This document shows positions 33,920 through 46,769 of a DNA stretch of 64,000 nt, piece after piece. The translations under genes and the position numbers were made by a program. This DNA comes from Glandiceps talaboti. Taxonomy: Eukaryota; Hemichordata; Enteropneusta; Spengelidae. The stretch is taken from positions 27,199,449-27,263,448 of the forward strand of contig NC_135553.1 in NCBI RefSeq assembly GCF_964340395.1. Direction: 5' to 3'. How positions within the stretch are numbered: position 1 is the stretch's first letter; every line of letters begins with the position of its first letter. The notes beneath the pieces are model-generated. The model was given only the letters and a program-made list of their open reading frames with translations, was not told the DNA's origin and did not search any database.

Positions 33920-34440
33920 TGTAGTCAGTGGAATTCTAAAAGTCTTTTATCACAACATTCTGGTTTACCTCAACTGCATCTGATCCAGGGTGCACCTGAA
34001 TAAACAGTTGATTTGAAAGTATGGGTAGGATGACAACTCGATGGTTGCAGAAAATGGTGTGATGTGATGGGTTTACTATATAGATCAGTTTCCAACTTAT
34101 GTTTAACTAGGTGAATATTTACATCAAGAAAAGAAACTGAAGTTTAATTGATTTCTGCAGTAAATTTGATTTTTGGATGGCGATTGTTGAGTTGGTCCAT
34201 GAAAATATGTAGTTCTTTCTCAGTGGATGTAGACAGGGCAGTGAGATCATCAATGAAATGATCTGTGACTTCTGGACAGTTTGGTATGGTGAAGTAACAT
34301 TTTCTCATCCACCAACTCATGTAGATGTTACGATACCGCAAATGGTGTGCCCATAGCTGTACCAGAGACTTGTCTGTAGTGTTTATCATTAAATTTGAAG
34401 ACATTGTTCTCTAAAACAAAACGAGCCAGCAATGTAATTA
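33920..34440 (-). pseudogene. Penelope-like element reverse transcriptase fragment
   Basis: The minus-strand translation shows, in order: LARFVLENNVFKFND, YRQVSGTAMGTPFA, NIYMSWW, FIDDLTAL (FIDD at 34246-34257), LNNRHPKIKFT, a LETDLYSKP block, SCHPTHT and CDKRLLEFH. This order (A-M-G-T-P, Y/F-x-DD, L-N-x-x-H-P-x-I-K-F-T, D-L-Y-x-K-P, S-C-H-P-x-H-T) is that of Penelope-like elements. At least one frameshift after GTPFAVS and stop codons near the end make it inactive. The GIY-YIG endonuclease part is missing. Confidence 0.82.
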
Positions 34441-35580
34441 ATGTTTATGGTGTCTTCTTGATCAGTATTAGAACATAAGGTTAGAAGGTGAGTATACACC
34501 CAGTATATTATAATCATGTAGTACATTGTATGTTTAGGAATGGTGCCCACAATGGTCAGTTTTAAGCTATGCTGATAATGTAAGTGTCAGAGGTGTAAAC
34601 TGCTGTATTTTTATTCTCTTTGATATTTGTCATGCATGGTAGGAGTGTGCTTTGTTTATCTTAGTTATAAGTATAGACATCACTCTGTGTCATAGATGTA
34701 ACTGACTCTACTGCCCACAAGTCAACTTGCCAGTAATGTCACAGGTTTTGTACCATACTGTTACCATAAATCCAAAGAGAACAAGTTCACAAATGAGCTT
34801 TGAAATAGAATGATGTTACTTATCTAAAACTTATCAAATGAAAACATCAGAAACCTGATTTGTTTAATTCATAATGATGTAAAATCTAGGAATTGTTGGG
34901 ATTGTTGTTTTTTATCTTTTTTTTTTTAAATGAAAGAAAAACTAAAGAAAAGCTGTACATGTAAATCTTTCTAATAGTATATGTTGTGTAAGCCTCAGTG
35001 GTAGAGCTTGAAGGGGATTGTAGCAATGGGTGTGTCATGATGTAAAAGCCAGGACATTCCATTATTGAGATTGTTGCTTTCAATTGCAATGGTTATACAA
35101 TGATATACATAATAGAAATAAAACTCTGTAAATGATGAAGGTCACTATACATGCTTAAAAGTAATTTACCATTGTAAGTTCTTGCCACCATTAATTAAAT
35201 TAAACTGCAAGCTGTAAGTGGTATTTATAACTAGCTAAAGTTTCCCAATCAACATACCTCAGTCTATCATATGTCTATAGCTATAAATATAGTGTCCTTG
35301 GTAATGAGATGTTGATCTTATTTAGTTCATGGCTGCTGTAAGATTGACATACCTCTCTATATGTATTACTAGAGGACATATTATATGTTGTCACAACACA
35401 CTTAACTAAGCATGTGTCTTGTTACTGTTTCCTGTTTTCTTCCTTCATCACTGAAATAATTCTATCGATCTGATCAACTTCTTACAGCTCTGCCCGACAA
35501 TTGTTTTTCACACCTAAATTGTTATCCTACTCCAAACTGAGTCTTTAAAAAGACTGATACTACCAGTGAAGTGCAGTCAG
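34441..35580. other. Unique AT-rich sequence
   Basis: No gene recognised. A diverged block GTAAGCCTCAGTGGTAGAGC at about 34988 repeats one at about 31450. Confidence 0.5.
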
Positions 35581-35586
35581 TATTTT

Positions 35587-35854
35587 AGCTCTGGATATAT
35601 ATGCTGCAGGGTTTCGACTCGTCTTCTCCCCTCTGCTATGGGTCTTCCCTATTTCAAATAGCGAGACTACAAACAGATTTCTTTCACATGGATTTTGGGA
35701 ATAAAAACCACCCATACCCTTGCTAATGACTATATAAAATACAGAAAACAACTTTAGAAAATCTGTGCAAATGCAGTCGCGCTATTTGAAATAGGGAAGA
35801 GCAATAGGGGAAGGGAGAAGATGAGTCAAAACCCTGCAGCATATATCCAGAGCT
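35587..35854. mobile_element. ~268-bp palindromic MITE
   Basis: The left arm AGCTCTGGATATATATGCTG and the right arm ending GCAGCATATATCCAGAGCT are inverted copies. Further pairing runs through CCTATTTCAAATAGCG. TATTTTAG occurs at 35581-35588 and 35860-35867 and may be an 8-bp target duplication, though it is not flush with both ends. Confidence 0.7.
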
Positions 35855-36138
35855 ATCAATATTTTAGTTTAAATGTCTTAATGGAAGCTAAAATTTCTGT
35901 ATAATATGTATTGCCAATATCTTAATACCATCATATTTGCACTGAAGAAAATGTTTTTTTTATGATTCTTGTCTCTAGATCTGTGATTCTAGATTCTGGA
36001 TCCTGTTTTTGACTTTCTGAATTATTCTGTGCCTCTGTTTATGGTGCAGGCACCAATTTTAATGGTGCCAGTTAAGCTATCCCATAATTTATATTGTATT
36101 GGCTCCATCATTGCCATTTGTATATATAGCTACTGTTA

Positions 36139-36208
36139 GGCCACAAAAAAAAAGAATTGTTTCTGGTCAGTGTGTGCATTACTTAAATACCTTCACGTCG
36201 GCTTTTAT

Positions 36209-36253
<45 letters not shown>

Positions 36254-36514
36254 GCCAGCCTGTACAGGCTGCAGACCCGGGGGAGAAACACAAAAGTAAC
36301 CCACCCTACTTCAGTAAAGACAACTGCAAAGCCAATCATGAACAAGCCAATGACATCTGCCCCACATACACACTTCGTCTAAAGTGCTAAATAAAAAGAA
36401 CAGTAACTGCCATATATAGGAGATGGAGTGACAGGTTTGTTGAGAATATAAAAAAATTGTGCACCACTTTAGACAAACTCTCCTGACCAGAAACAATTCT
36501 TTTTTTTTATTGCC
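36139..36514. mobile_element. Harbinger-like MITE, TTA target site
   Basis: Inverted ends GGCCACAAAAAAAAAGAATT at the left, and at the right the complement of GGCAATAAAAAAAAAGAATT, continue with GTTTCTGGTCAG on both. TTA flanks both sides (36136-36138, 36515-36517). The 376-bp interior holds a GT microsatellite (36208-36250) and no coding region. Confidence 0.75.
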
Positions 36515-36517
36515 TTA

Positions 36518-38162
36518 ATATGTATTTGTTCATTTAATTATGGAATGCATCTGATTCCCTCAATAAAAGGGATCATTTATTGGGTATTATTAATGAGGAA
36601 CTGTGAAGAAAATTATTTGACACTGGCCAAATAAGGAGAATTCCCCTTTCACTTGTAAAAAATTATACTTTCATCAACATCTGCTTTTTATAATCCATTT
36701 GTAGCTTTGGGACTGTAGCTTTGGGACTGTGAAAGTGATTTTTTAGTTATTTTAGGGTGAGCTATTTAGTAAATGTAGTCAATAATTGTATCTGTAAGTG
36801 AATCAACTCATCAGCCAATTAAAAAGAGCAATAGGGATAGTTTACAAAGTTCCCTCAGGACTCTTTCATTTCCTTTAAAACTATAGTGTTCCACATTCTT
36901 ACAGAAGCTGTCAAATAATCTAAAACAGCTATTTGGTGCTCCATATTAACACAAAGTCTCACACTGTTCAAGCCACAGCAGTAATTTTAAACCCTTGGCA
37001 AGAAAATATGTTAGTTGGTAGGAGCACATTAAAAACCTGAGAAAGTCTATCTCTGTACTTATGAAGTTCCCTATTAATACCAATTTATACAGCATGTCTG
37101 CCACAGTGTGAGGTTTGTTCAATTGAAAGTACACATTTATGAATTACAAGTTCTGTGCTCTGTAGGAAGTCATCATCGTAAATCAAGTAATCTATCATGT
37201 CAGAAGACAAATTGAGATACTAACTGTCCTGATATTGTGATTGGCATGCTAACAAATACCATTCCTATTGAGATGCTAACTGTCCAGATATTGTGATTGG
37301 CATGCTGTAACAAATACCATTCCTCTTAAATTTGGAAATGGGTAGTGGTAGTGGAAGATGAAGTAAGTATTAAACTCAGTATGACGTTTTAATGAAGTTT
37401 AAGCACGGTGGTTAAATGGTGAAGTTATAGAGAAGTTCAAGTAAACCCAATTTGAGATGTGAATGACTATGCATACATGTAGACTGTTATTTTCTCATAT
37501 CTCACCACACTTCCTCCCGTTTTGATGATTTAAATATCTAGTTCAAGTGTCATGTTATAATATCAAGTAAGCACTAGGGAAATCTATTCAGTCAGCCATA
37601 TTGTTTTACATATCCATTGAGAAATCTAGGCAGTGATTACAATTGATGGAGTAATCACTGGTGCAGATGATTGCCTCCTAGTGTGACTTGGGAAAGTGTA
37701 TCTTAATGTAACTGACAAATACATCCATGCATGCATCTTCTGAGATAGCATGGGGCTGTTCTGACAAGTAGGAGCTAAAGGTGACTCAAGGGATAAAAGC
37801 CTACAGCACAACATGATTTGCCACAGTTTTTGAAATCTTTTAGAGTGTTCTTCATAACTATTTTATTTCTAAGACCTTTGTACACATACTGTCTGTATTT
37901 GCCTACTTCCACATGACTGTCTAATTTTCATAGACTGTGTTCAATTTTAAAGACAATTTCATTTTCTTTGTGATCTATTTCACTTCTAAGATATATATCA
38001 TAAATTTCTTTATAAACTGACTCTGTCAAGAATGGAGGTAAAGACAACTTTAAGTGATAGAAACGTAAAAGCTCTTCACTGTTTGGACAGGGTCTCTCAT
38101 GTCACTTTCCAAATGACTATTAAATCTTTTTAAGACACTATTGTTAATTAACTTTTTCATTT
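36518..38162. other. Unique AT-rich sequence with one short duplication
   Basis: TTGAGATACTAACTGTCC with GATATTGTGATTGGCATGCT is duplicated in tandem at about 37212-37325. No gene recognised. Confidence 0.5.
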
Positions 38163-38438
38163 AAAAGACCTTACATAGCTGTATTGAACAGTAAGCTGTG
38201 ATTCTCTCAAAGACCTTACATAGCTGTATTGAACAGTAAGCTGTGATTCTCTCAAAAGACCTTACATACCTGTATTGAACAGTAAGCTGTGATTCTCTCA
38301 AAGACCTTACATAGCTGTATTGAACAGTAAGCTGTGATTCTCTCAAAAGACCTTACATAGCTGTATTGAACAGTAAGCTGTGATTCTCTCAAAGACCTTA
38401 CATAGCTGTATTGAACAGTAAGCTGTGATTCTCTCAAG
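38163..38438 (+). repeat. 46/47-bp minisatellite, 6 copies
   Basis: Units of AGACCTTACATAGCTGTATT followed by GAACAGTAAGCTGTGATTCTC (split). Units of 46 and 47 bases alternate, from AAAGA versus AAAAGA. Confidence 0.93.
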
Positions 38439-39293
38439 TATGACAAAGAATACTTTGAAGCTATAGAAAATTAAGAAACAACATGGCCCATCATGTTTGG
38501 ACAGGATGACTTCAATGTCGACGTCTTTTTGTTAAAGGTTGTGAAATCTTCAAATAGTGCTGTTCATAAGGGTCAGAACAATAGTTCAATGCAGGATAAC
38601 AAACAAAATGCTTTCAGTTAGGCCTCAGACACACACCCCCCCCCCCCCCCCCCCCCCGCCCCTTAACTAAATTGGCCAAAATTGACAATGTTTCGGACAG
38701 CACAATCAGTTTGAATTTCATATGTTGTATTATGTAATGCTATGAATGCAAAGCCAGTGGTGTTAATTGTAGTGCTGTGCATTTACTATATCAAAAATTC
38801 TTCTATTTCTCAATTTGACAAAACTTTTTAGAAGTGTTTGCATTTAGGGGTACACACAGTAAAATTGATTTTGTAGGATGAGAACTAAAATGGCTCAATC
38901 CCCCTCCCCCCCCCCCCTTCCACACATACACCCCAAAGTAAAAGAATATAGTTTTTTATCCTACATTGAACTATTTGATCTTGCCCCTAACCATTTCATT
39001 TCTAATGCCTATTTTAAATTGTATTTCTCACAAGCAAGGAAGTGAAGGTGACTTTTACGTGATAGCAATCCCCCAAAAAATGACATACCTTGTCCTTTTC
39101 TTGACTCAACAATTTCCAAGTGCCGCTAGTGGCCATATTCTTAGATCTAAAAACATAAACTGTCAAATTTCTTAGACCTGAAACCATAAAACCATATCAT
39201 GCACTTCATAGGATTAAAAGAAACTGTAAACAGAAAAGTAACTTTCAAATCAAATCTGTATTGCTGTAAATATTATTACTGTTAAATCTGTAC
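38439..39293. other. Unique sequence with poly-C tracts
   Basis: C-runs at about 38633-38657 and 38908-38917. No gene recognised. Confidence 0.5.
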
Positions 39294-39295
39294 AT

Positions 39296-39920
39296 GTGCA
39301 CAGGTCAGTGTACAGTAGGGTAACCATGACTACAGGTCAGTTTACAGTAGGGTAATCAAACATGACTACAGGTCAGTGTACAGTAGGGTAACCATGACTA
39401 CAGGTCAGTTTACAGTAGGGTAATCAAACATGACTACAGGTCAGTGTACAGTAGGGTAATCAAACATGACTACAGGTCAGTGTACAGTAGGGTAATCAAA
39501 CATGACTACAGGTCAGTGTACAGTTGGGTAATCAAACATGACTACAGGTCAGTGTACAGTAGGGTAATCAAACATGACTACAGGTCAGTGTACAGTAGGG
39601 TAATCAAACATGACTACAGGTCAGTGTACAGTAGGGTAATCAAACATGACTACAGGTCAGTGTACAGTAGGGTAATCAAACATGACTACAGGTCAGTGTA
39701 CAGTAGGGTAACCATGACTACAGGTCAGTTTACAGTAGGGTAATCAAACATGACTACAGGTCAGTGTACAGTAGGGTAATCAAACATGACTACAGGTCAG
39801 TGTACAGTAGGGTAACCATGACTACAGGTCAGTGTACAGTAGGGTAACCATGACTACAGGTCAGTGTACAGTAGGGTAATCAAACATGACTACAGGTCAG
39901 TGTACAGTAGGGTAATCAAC
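39296..39920 (+). repeat. 36-bp minisatellite with shorter variants
   Basis: Units contain CAGGTCAGTGTACAGTAGGG and TAATCAAACATGACTA. Copies reading TAACCATGACTA are shorter, and some carry GTTTACAG instead of GTGTACAG. Confidence 0.94.
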
Positions 39921-40620
39921 TTTTGTTGCATCCTGGATAATTTCAATTCCCAGTACTTCTACAAACTGTTAACTGTTATAGACTGCCTTTAGGTTAGTGT
40001 GTACGGTACGCCGTGACTGGGCGCCCTCACTCATCTCGCCAACCCCTACAGTCTATCCTTAGGTATGTGTAAAATTTATGAGTTGTGGCTGTAGCTTTTA
40101 CATCCCTGGATTAATTGATTGGCATGCTACTAGGAGACCTTGCCATTTACTCAGAAAGAAGGGCAGGATGTGTATTCAATGACATAATGTAACCAACTAC
40201 TCCAAACACTCAGGTTGATGTACCTAAATTGAAAGTGTCATCATATGTTTTGTGGAAATTTAAGATTAGCAGCCGACAGGAATGTCTTTGGGTGCCTCTT
40301 AACTATTTTGATGTTTGGCATTTCACAATACACAAGGCAAATCCTTTCAATAAAAGGTCTGTAACCTATCAAATTGACAGCTATTCCATTAGTTTTTCTA
40401 AGTCTTCAATGCTAGCATTAAAGGATACTCGTCATTCACAAGATCTTTCCTCCAACCATCATTTCTATCAAATGTGTTTTCTTGTGTGTGACTATAATAA
40501 TTTGGACTTTTACACCCTTCCTAACTATTTCTAGTTAGACCAATGTCATGCCACAAATTTTTCCGTAATGATGTTTTTTATTACATATTGATCATTAAAC
40601 TTTTACAATCATGTACTTCA
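39921..40620. other. Unique sequence
   Basis: A GC-richer block (about 40000-40060, GGGCGCCCTCACTCATCTCG) stands out. A 101-codon plus-strand frame at 40229-40534 has no recognisable domain. Confidence 0.45.
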
Positions 40621-43600
40621 TAATGTGCTTGTACTATTATGGTACACAATTCAAATTGGTTAATGTGCTTGTACTATTATGGTACACAATTCAAATTGGT
40701 TAAAGTGCTTGTACTATTATGGTACACAATTCAAATTGGTTAATGTGCTTGTACTATTATGGTACACAATTCAAATTGGTTAAAGTGCTTGTACTATTAT
40801 GGTACACAATTCAAATTGGTTAATGTGCTTGTACTATTATGGTACACAATTCAAATTGGTTAATGTGCTTGTACTATTATGGTACACAATTCAAATTGGT
40901 TAATGTGCTTGTACTATTATGGTACACAATTCAAATTGGTAAATGTGCTTGTACTATTATGGTACACAATTCAAATTGGTTAATGTGCTTGTACTATTAT
41001 GGTACACAATTCAAATTGGTTAATGTGCTTGTACTATTATGGTACACAATTCAAATTGGTAAATGTGCTTGTACTATTATGGTACACAATTCAAATTGGT
41101 TAATGTGCTTGTACTATTATGGTACACAATTCAAATTGGTTAAAGTGCTTGTACTATTATGGTACACAATTCAAATTGGTTAATGTGCTTGTACTATTAT
41201 GGTACACAATTCAAATTGGTTAATGTGCTTGTACTATTATGGTACACAATTCAAATTGGTTAATGTGCTTGTAGTATTATGGTACACAATTCAAATTGGT
41301 TAATGTGCTTGTACTATTATGGTACACAATTCAAATTGGTTAAAGTGCTTGTACTATTATGGTATACAATTCAAATTGGTTAATGTGCTTGTACTATTAT
41401 GGTACACAATTCAAATTGGTTAAAGTGCTTGTACTATTATGGTACACAATTCAAATTGGTTAATGTGCTTGTACTATTATGGTATACAATTCAAATTGGT
41501 TAAAGTGCTTGTACTATTATGGTACACAATTCAAATTGGTTAAAGTGCTTGTACTATTATGGTACACAATTCAAATTGGTTAATGTGCTTGTACTATTAT
41601 GGTATACAATTCAAATTGGTTAATGTGCTTGTACTATTATGGTACACAATTCAAATTGGTTAAAGTGCTTGTACTATTATGGTACACAATTCAAATTGGT
41701 TAATGTGCTTGTACTATTATGGTACACAATTCAAATTGGTTAATGTGCTTGTACTATTACGGTACACAATTCAAATTGGTTAATGTGCTTGTACTATTAC
41801 GGTACACAATTCAAATTGGTTAAAGTGCTTGTACTATTATGGTATACAATTCAAATTGGTTAATGTGCTTGTACTATTACGGTACACAATTCAAATTGGT
41901 TAAAGTGCTTGTACTATTACGGTACACAATTCAAATTGGTAAATGTGCTTGTACTATTACGGTACACAATTCAAATTGGTTAAAGTGCTTGTACTATTAT
42001 GGTACACAATTCAAATTGGTTAATGTGCTTGTACTATTACGGTACACAATTCAAATTGGTTAATGTGCTTGTACTATTATGGCACAGTATTCAAATTGGT
42101 TAATGTGCTTGTACTATTATGGTACACAATTCAAATTGGTTAAAGTGCTTGTACTATTATGGTACACAATTCAAATTGGTAAATGTGCTTGTACTATTAT
42201 GGTACACAATTCAAATTGGTTAATGTGCTTGTACTATTATGGTATACAATTCAAATTGGTTAATGTGCTTGTACTATTATGGTACACAATTCAAATTGGT
42301 TAAAGTGCTTGTACTATTATGGTACACAATTCAAATTGGTTAATGTGCTTGTACTATTATGGTACACAATTCAAATTGGTTAATGTGCTTGTACTATTAT
42401 GGTACACAATTCAAATTGGTTAATGTGCTTGTACTATTATGGTACACAATTCAAATTGGTTAATGTGCTTGTAGTATTATGGTACACAATTCAAATTGGT
42501 TAATGTGCTTGTACTATTATGGTACACAATTCAAATTGGTTAATGTGCTTGTACTATTATGGTACACAATTCAAATTGGTTAATGTGCTTGTACTATTAC
42601 GGTACACAATTCAAATTGGTTAATGTGCTTGTACTATTATGGTACACAATTCAAATTGGTTAATGTGCTTGTACTATTACGGTACACAATTCAAATTGGT
42701 TAAAGTGCTTGTACTATTATGGTACACAATTCAAATTGGTTAATGTGCTTGTACTATTATGGTACACAATTCAAATTGGTTAAAGTGCTTGTACTATTAT
42801 GGTATACAATTCAAATTGGTTAATGTGCTTGTTCTATTATGGTACACAGTTCAAATTGGTTAAAGTGCTTGTACTATTATGGTACACAATTCAAATTGGT
42901 TAAAGTGCTTGTACTATTATGGTACACAATTCAAATTGGTTAATGTGCTTGTACTATTATGGTACACAATTCAAATTGGTTAATGTGCTTGTACTATTAC
43001 GGTACACAATTCAAATTGGTTAAAGTGCTTGTACTATTATGGTACACAATTCAAATTGGTTAAAGTGCTTGTACTATTATGGTACACAATTCAAATTGGT
43101 TAATGTGCTTGTTCTTTTATGGTACACAATTCAAATTGGTTAATGTGCTTGTTCTTTTATGGTACACAATTCAAATTGGTTAATGTGCTTGTACTATTAT
43201 GGTACACAATTCAAATTGGTTAATGTGCTTGTACTATTATGGTACACAATTCAAATTGGTTAATGTGCTTGTACTATTATGGTACACAATTCAAATTGGT
43301 TAATGTGCTTGTACTATTATGGTACACAATTCAAATTGGTTAATGTGCTTGTACTATTATGGTACACAATTCAAATTGGTTAAAGTGCTTGTACTATTAT
43401 GGTACACAATTCAAATTGGTTAATGTGCTTGTACTATTATGGTACAGTATTCAAATTGGTTAAAGTGCTTGTTCTTTTATGGTACACAATTCAAATTGGT
43501 TAATGTGCTTGTACTATTATGGTACACAATTCAAATTGGTTAATGTGCTTGTACTATTATGGTACACAATTCAAATTGGTTAATGTGCTTGTACTATTAT

Positions 43601-45269
43601 GGTACACAATTCAAATTGGTTAATGTGCTTGTACTATTATGGTACACAATTCAAATTGGTTAATGTGCTTGTACTATTATGGTACACAATTCAAATTGGT
43701 TAATGTGCTTGTACTATTATGGTACACAATTCAAATTGGTTAATGTGCTTGTTCTTTTATGGTACACAATTCAAATTGGTTAATGTGCTTGTACTATTAT
43801 GGTACACAATTCAAATTGGTTAATGTGCTTGTACTATTATGGTACACAATTCAAATTGGTTAATGTGCTTGTTCTTTTATGGTACACAATTCAAATTGGT
43901 TAATGTGCTTGTTCTTTTATGGTACACAATTCAAATTGGTTAAAGTGCTTGTACTATTACGGTATACAATTCAAATTGGTTAAAGTGCTTGTACTATTAC
44001 GGTACACAATTCAAATTGGTTAAAGTGCTTGTACTATTATGGTACACAATTCAAATTGGTTAATGTGCTTGTACTATTATGGTACACAATTCAAATTGGT
44101 TAATGTGCTTGTACTATTATGGTACACAATTCAAATTGGTTAATGTGCTTGTACTATTATGGTACACAATTCAAATTGGTTAATGTGCTTGTACTATTAT
44201 GGTACACAATTCAAATTGGTTAATGTGCTTGTACTATTATGGTACACAATTCAAATTGGTTAATGTGCTTGTACTATTATGGTACACAATTCAAATTGGT
44301 TAATGTGCTTGTACTATTATGGTACACAATTCAAATTGGTTAATGTGCTTGTTCTTTTATGGTACACAATTCAAATTGGTTAATGTGCTTGTACTATTAT
44401 GGTACACAATTCAAATTGGTAAATGTGCTTGTACTATTATGGTACACAATTCAAATTGGTTAAAGTGCTTGTACTATTATGGTACACAATTCAAATTGGT
44501 TAATGTGCTTGTTCTTTTATGGTACACAATTCAAATTGGTTAATGTGCTTGTTCTTTTATGGTACACAATTCAAATTGGTTAAAGTGCTTGTACTATTAC
44601 GGTATACAATTCAAATTGGTTAAAGTGCTTGTACTATTACGGTACACAATTCAAATTGGTTAAAGTGCTTGTACTATTATGGTACACAATTCAAATTGGT
44701 TAATGTGCTTGTACTATTATGGTACACAATTCAAATTGGTTAATGTGCTTGTACTATTATGGTACACAATTCAAATTGGTTAATGTGCTTGTACTATTAT
44801 GGTACACAATTCAAATTGGTTAATGTGCTTGTACTATTATGGTACACAATTCAAATTGGTTAATGTGCTTGTACTATTATGGTACACAATTCAAATTGGT
44901 TAATGTGCTTGTACTATTATGGTACACAATTCAAATTGGTTAATGTGCTTGTACTATTATGGTACACAATTCAAATTGGTTAATGTGCTTGTTCTTTTAT
45001 GGTACACAATTCAAATTGGTTAATGTGCTTGTACTATTATGGTACACAATTCAAATTGGTAAATGTGCTTGTACTATTATGGTACACAATTCAAATTGGT
45101 TAAAGTGCTTGTACTATTACGGTACACAATTCAAATTGGTTAAAGTGCTTGTACTATTATGGTACACAATTCAAATTGGTTAAAGTGCTTGTACTATTAC
45201 GGTATACAATTCAAATTGGTTAATGTGCTTGTACTATTATGGTACACAATTCAAATTGGTTAATGTGCT
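40621..45269 (+). repeat. 40-bp satellite-like array, 116 copies
   Basis: The unit is TAATGTGCTTGTACTATTAT followed by GGTACACAATTCAAATTGGT, in strict 40-base register for 4.65 kb. Common variants are TAAAG, AAATG, TATTAC, GGTATAC and GTTCTTTTAT. A 16-unit (640-bp) higher-order block is repeated: the TATTACGGTATACAAT variant preceded by two GTTCTTTTAT units lies at 43951 and again at 44591. Plus-strand open frames of 74 codons are repeat artefacts. Confidence 0.98.
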
Positions 45270-45806
45270 CATGACAGAGTTTACATAGAAAAGAGTCATA
45301 CTGTACATGGATAACATTCATGTGTTCAGACCTGTAATAGATAGTAAGAAAGGTTCATTCAGATTTGGTATTTATCATTTTCTCTGCTAGTTCTTAGGTT
45401 GTGAAATGTTTAAACAAAGTGTGAACATAAAAGAAAGGAACAGTAGTCCTTTCTTGTCTCAACAAATGCCAAAGGTCAGTAGTCCCTATGACAGCTGCAA
45501 ATTCTGCAACTTTAACCTCCTCTGATTGGTCTACAACAATCATGTGACATCTGTGTATGGAGACAGTGAGATTGCAGTGAATGAAAATATTTGATAGCAT
45601 GTTTTATTGATGACTCAGACAAGGGTATAGTATGTGACATGTACAAATAGTCACAGGTGTCTTAGAAGAGAAGTGTGTGTGTAGCAATTGAATGATTGCA
45701 TTTCGGTTGAAGAATTCAATTCATGCGTCCACTACTGCTAACAAACACAGATTGATATCAAAACTGCAATACATGTGTATAGATTTGTGTCAGTCATAAC
45801 ACATGT
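45270..45806. other. Unique sequence
   Basis: No gene recognised. Confidence 0.5.
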
Positions 45807-46566
45807 ATAGAATAGAATAGAATAGAATCTTTATTGCATCCATTAAGAAAACTACATTTCTTCAGTGAATTTTCTGCAATAAGTATTTGGTACCAAAACA
45901 AAGTCAGTCTATTAAATATCTAAACCAGAATTAAATAATAATAGTTAACAAAAAATAATAAAATAAGATTTATACGAAAGTGTAGACTTTTGTTTGATAA
46001 ATGTAATATATATTTTTTTAATTTTTTTTTAACTCTGTATAATGTCTTCCCTTTTCATGAGAGCTGAATTCATGAAAGTTGTCAGTGCCATAAGTATGTG
46101 TCTTTGATCAGAGTTAAAAAGAGCAATAAATTTTGTTTTATTGTCTAGTTCTTTGCCTGGACCACTTTTTGCACTTAGTCTGGTATACAGTTGTTGTCTC
46201 TCAATAATATAGTTGTTACATGTTGTGATGAAATGTATTTCATCTTCTGTCATATTGCAGGTGTTTCTTAATCTGTTTTCTATCTCTTAGTCTATTTTTG
46301 GTCTTTTATGTCTTCCAGTTTCAATTTGTAGATCATGTGAGCTCAGTCTAATTCTTGAAATTAAACCAACTTCCTCTCTATTTTTCATAATTTTTAAAGA
46401 TAATTGGCTGTTTGTATCTTATTGTGTAATAATTTGTAAGTTCTGAGCTTTGAGTCTTGTCTATCATTGTTTTTGGTCCATTTCTTGGTGAAATAATCTT
46501 AAAATATTCAGAAAGGGTTCCTTTGTGGTATTGTTGATGTTTGAAATTTCATATTCTTCTTTCATT
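45807..46566 (-). pseudogene. LINE ORF2 C-terminal fragment with AATAG tail
   Basis: On the minus strand the translation contains LRTYKLLHNKIQTANYL, then RIRLSSHDLQIETGRHKRPK, a stop, and NMTEDEIHFITTCNNYIIER. This is the common C-terminal module of many LINE ORF2 proteins (R-x-S-x-H-x-L-x-I-E-x-G-R-H, then E-D-E-x-H-F-x-x-x-C). The 3' end is GATGCAATAAAGATTC followed by a short ATTCT repeat. A stop codon and frame changes show it is dead. Its 5' side is cut by the dispersed repeat starting at 46567. Confidence 0.75.
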
Positions 46567-46672
46567 AGCACAACTGAACTGAGGTTTAGTAGTGTTATAG
46601 GCATCGCCCGGCATCTGTGTGTGTGTGTGTGTGTGTGAGTGAGTGAGTGTGTGTGTGTGTGCGTATGTATGT

Positions 46673-46769
<97 letters not shown>

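Noticed and set aside
40229-40534. 101-codon plus-strand frame
   Set aside because: No domain or splice support, and its neighbours are repeats.
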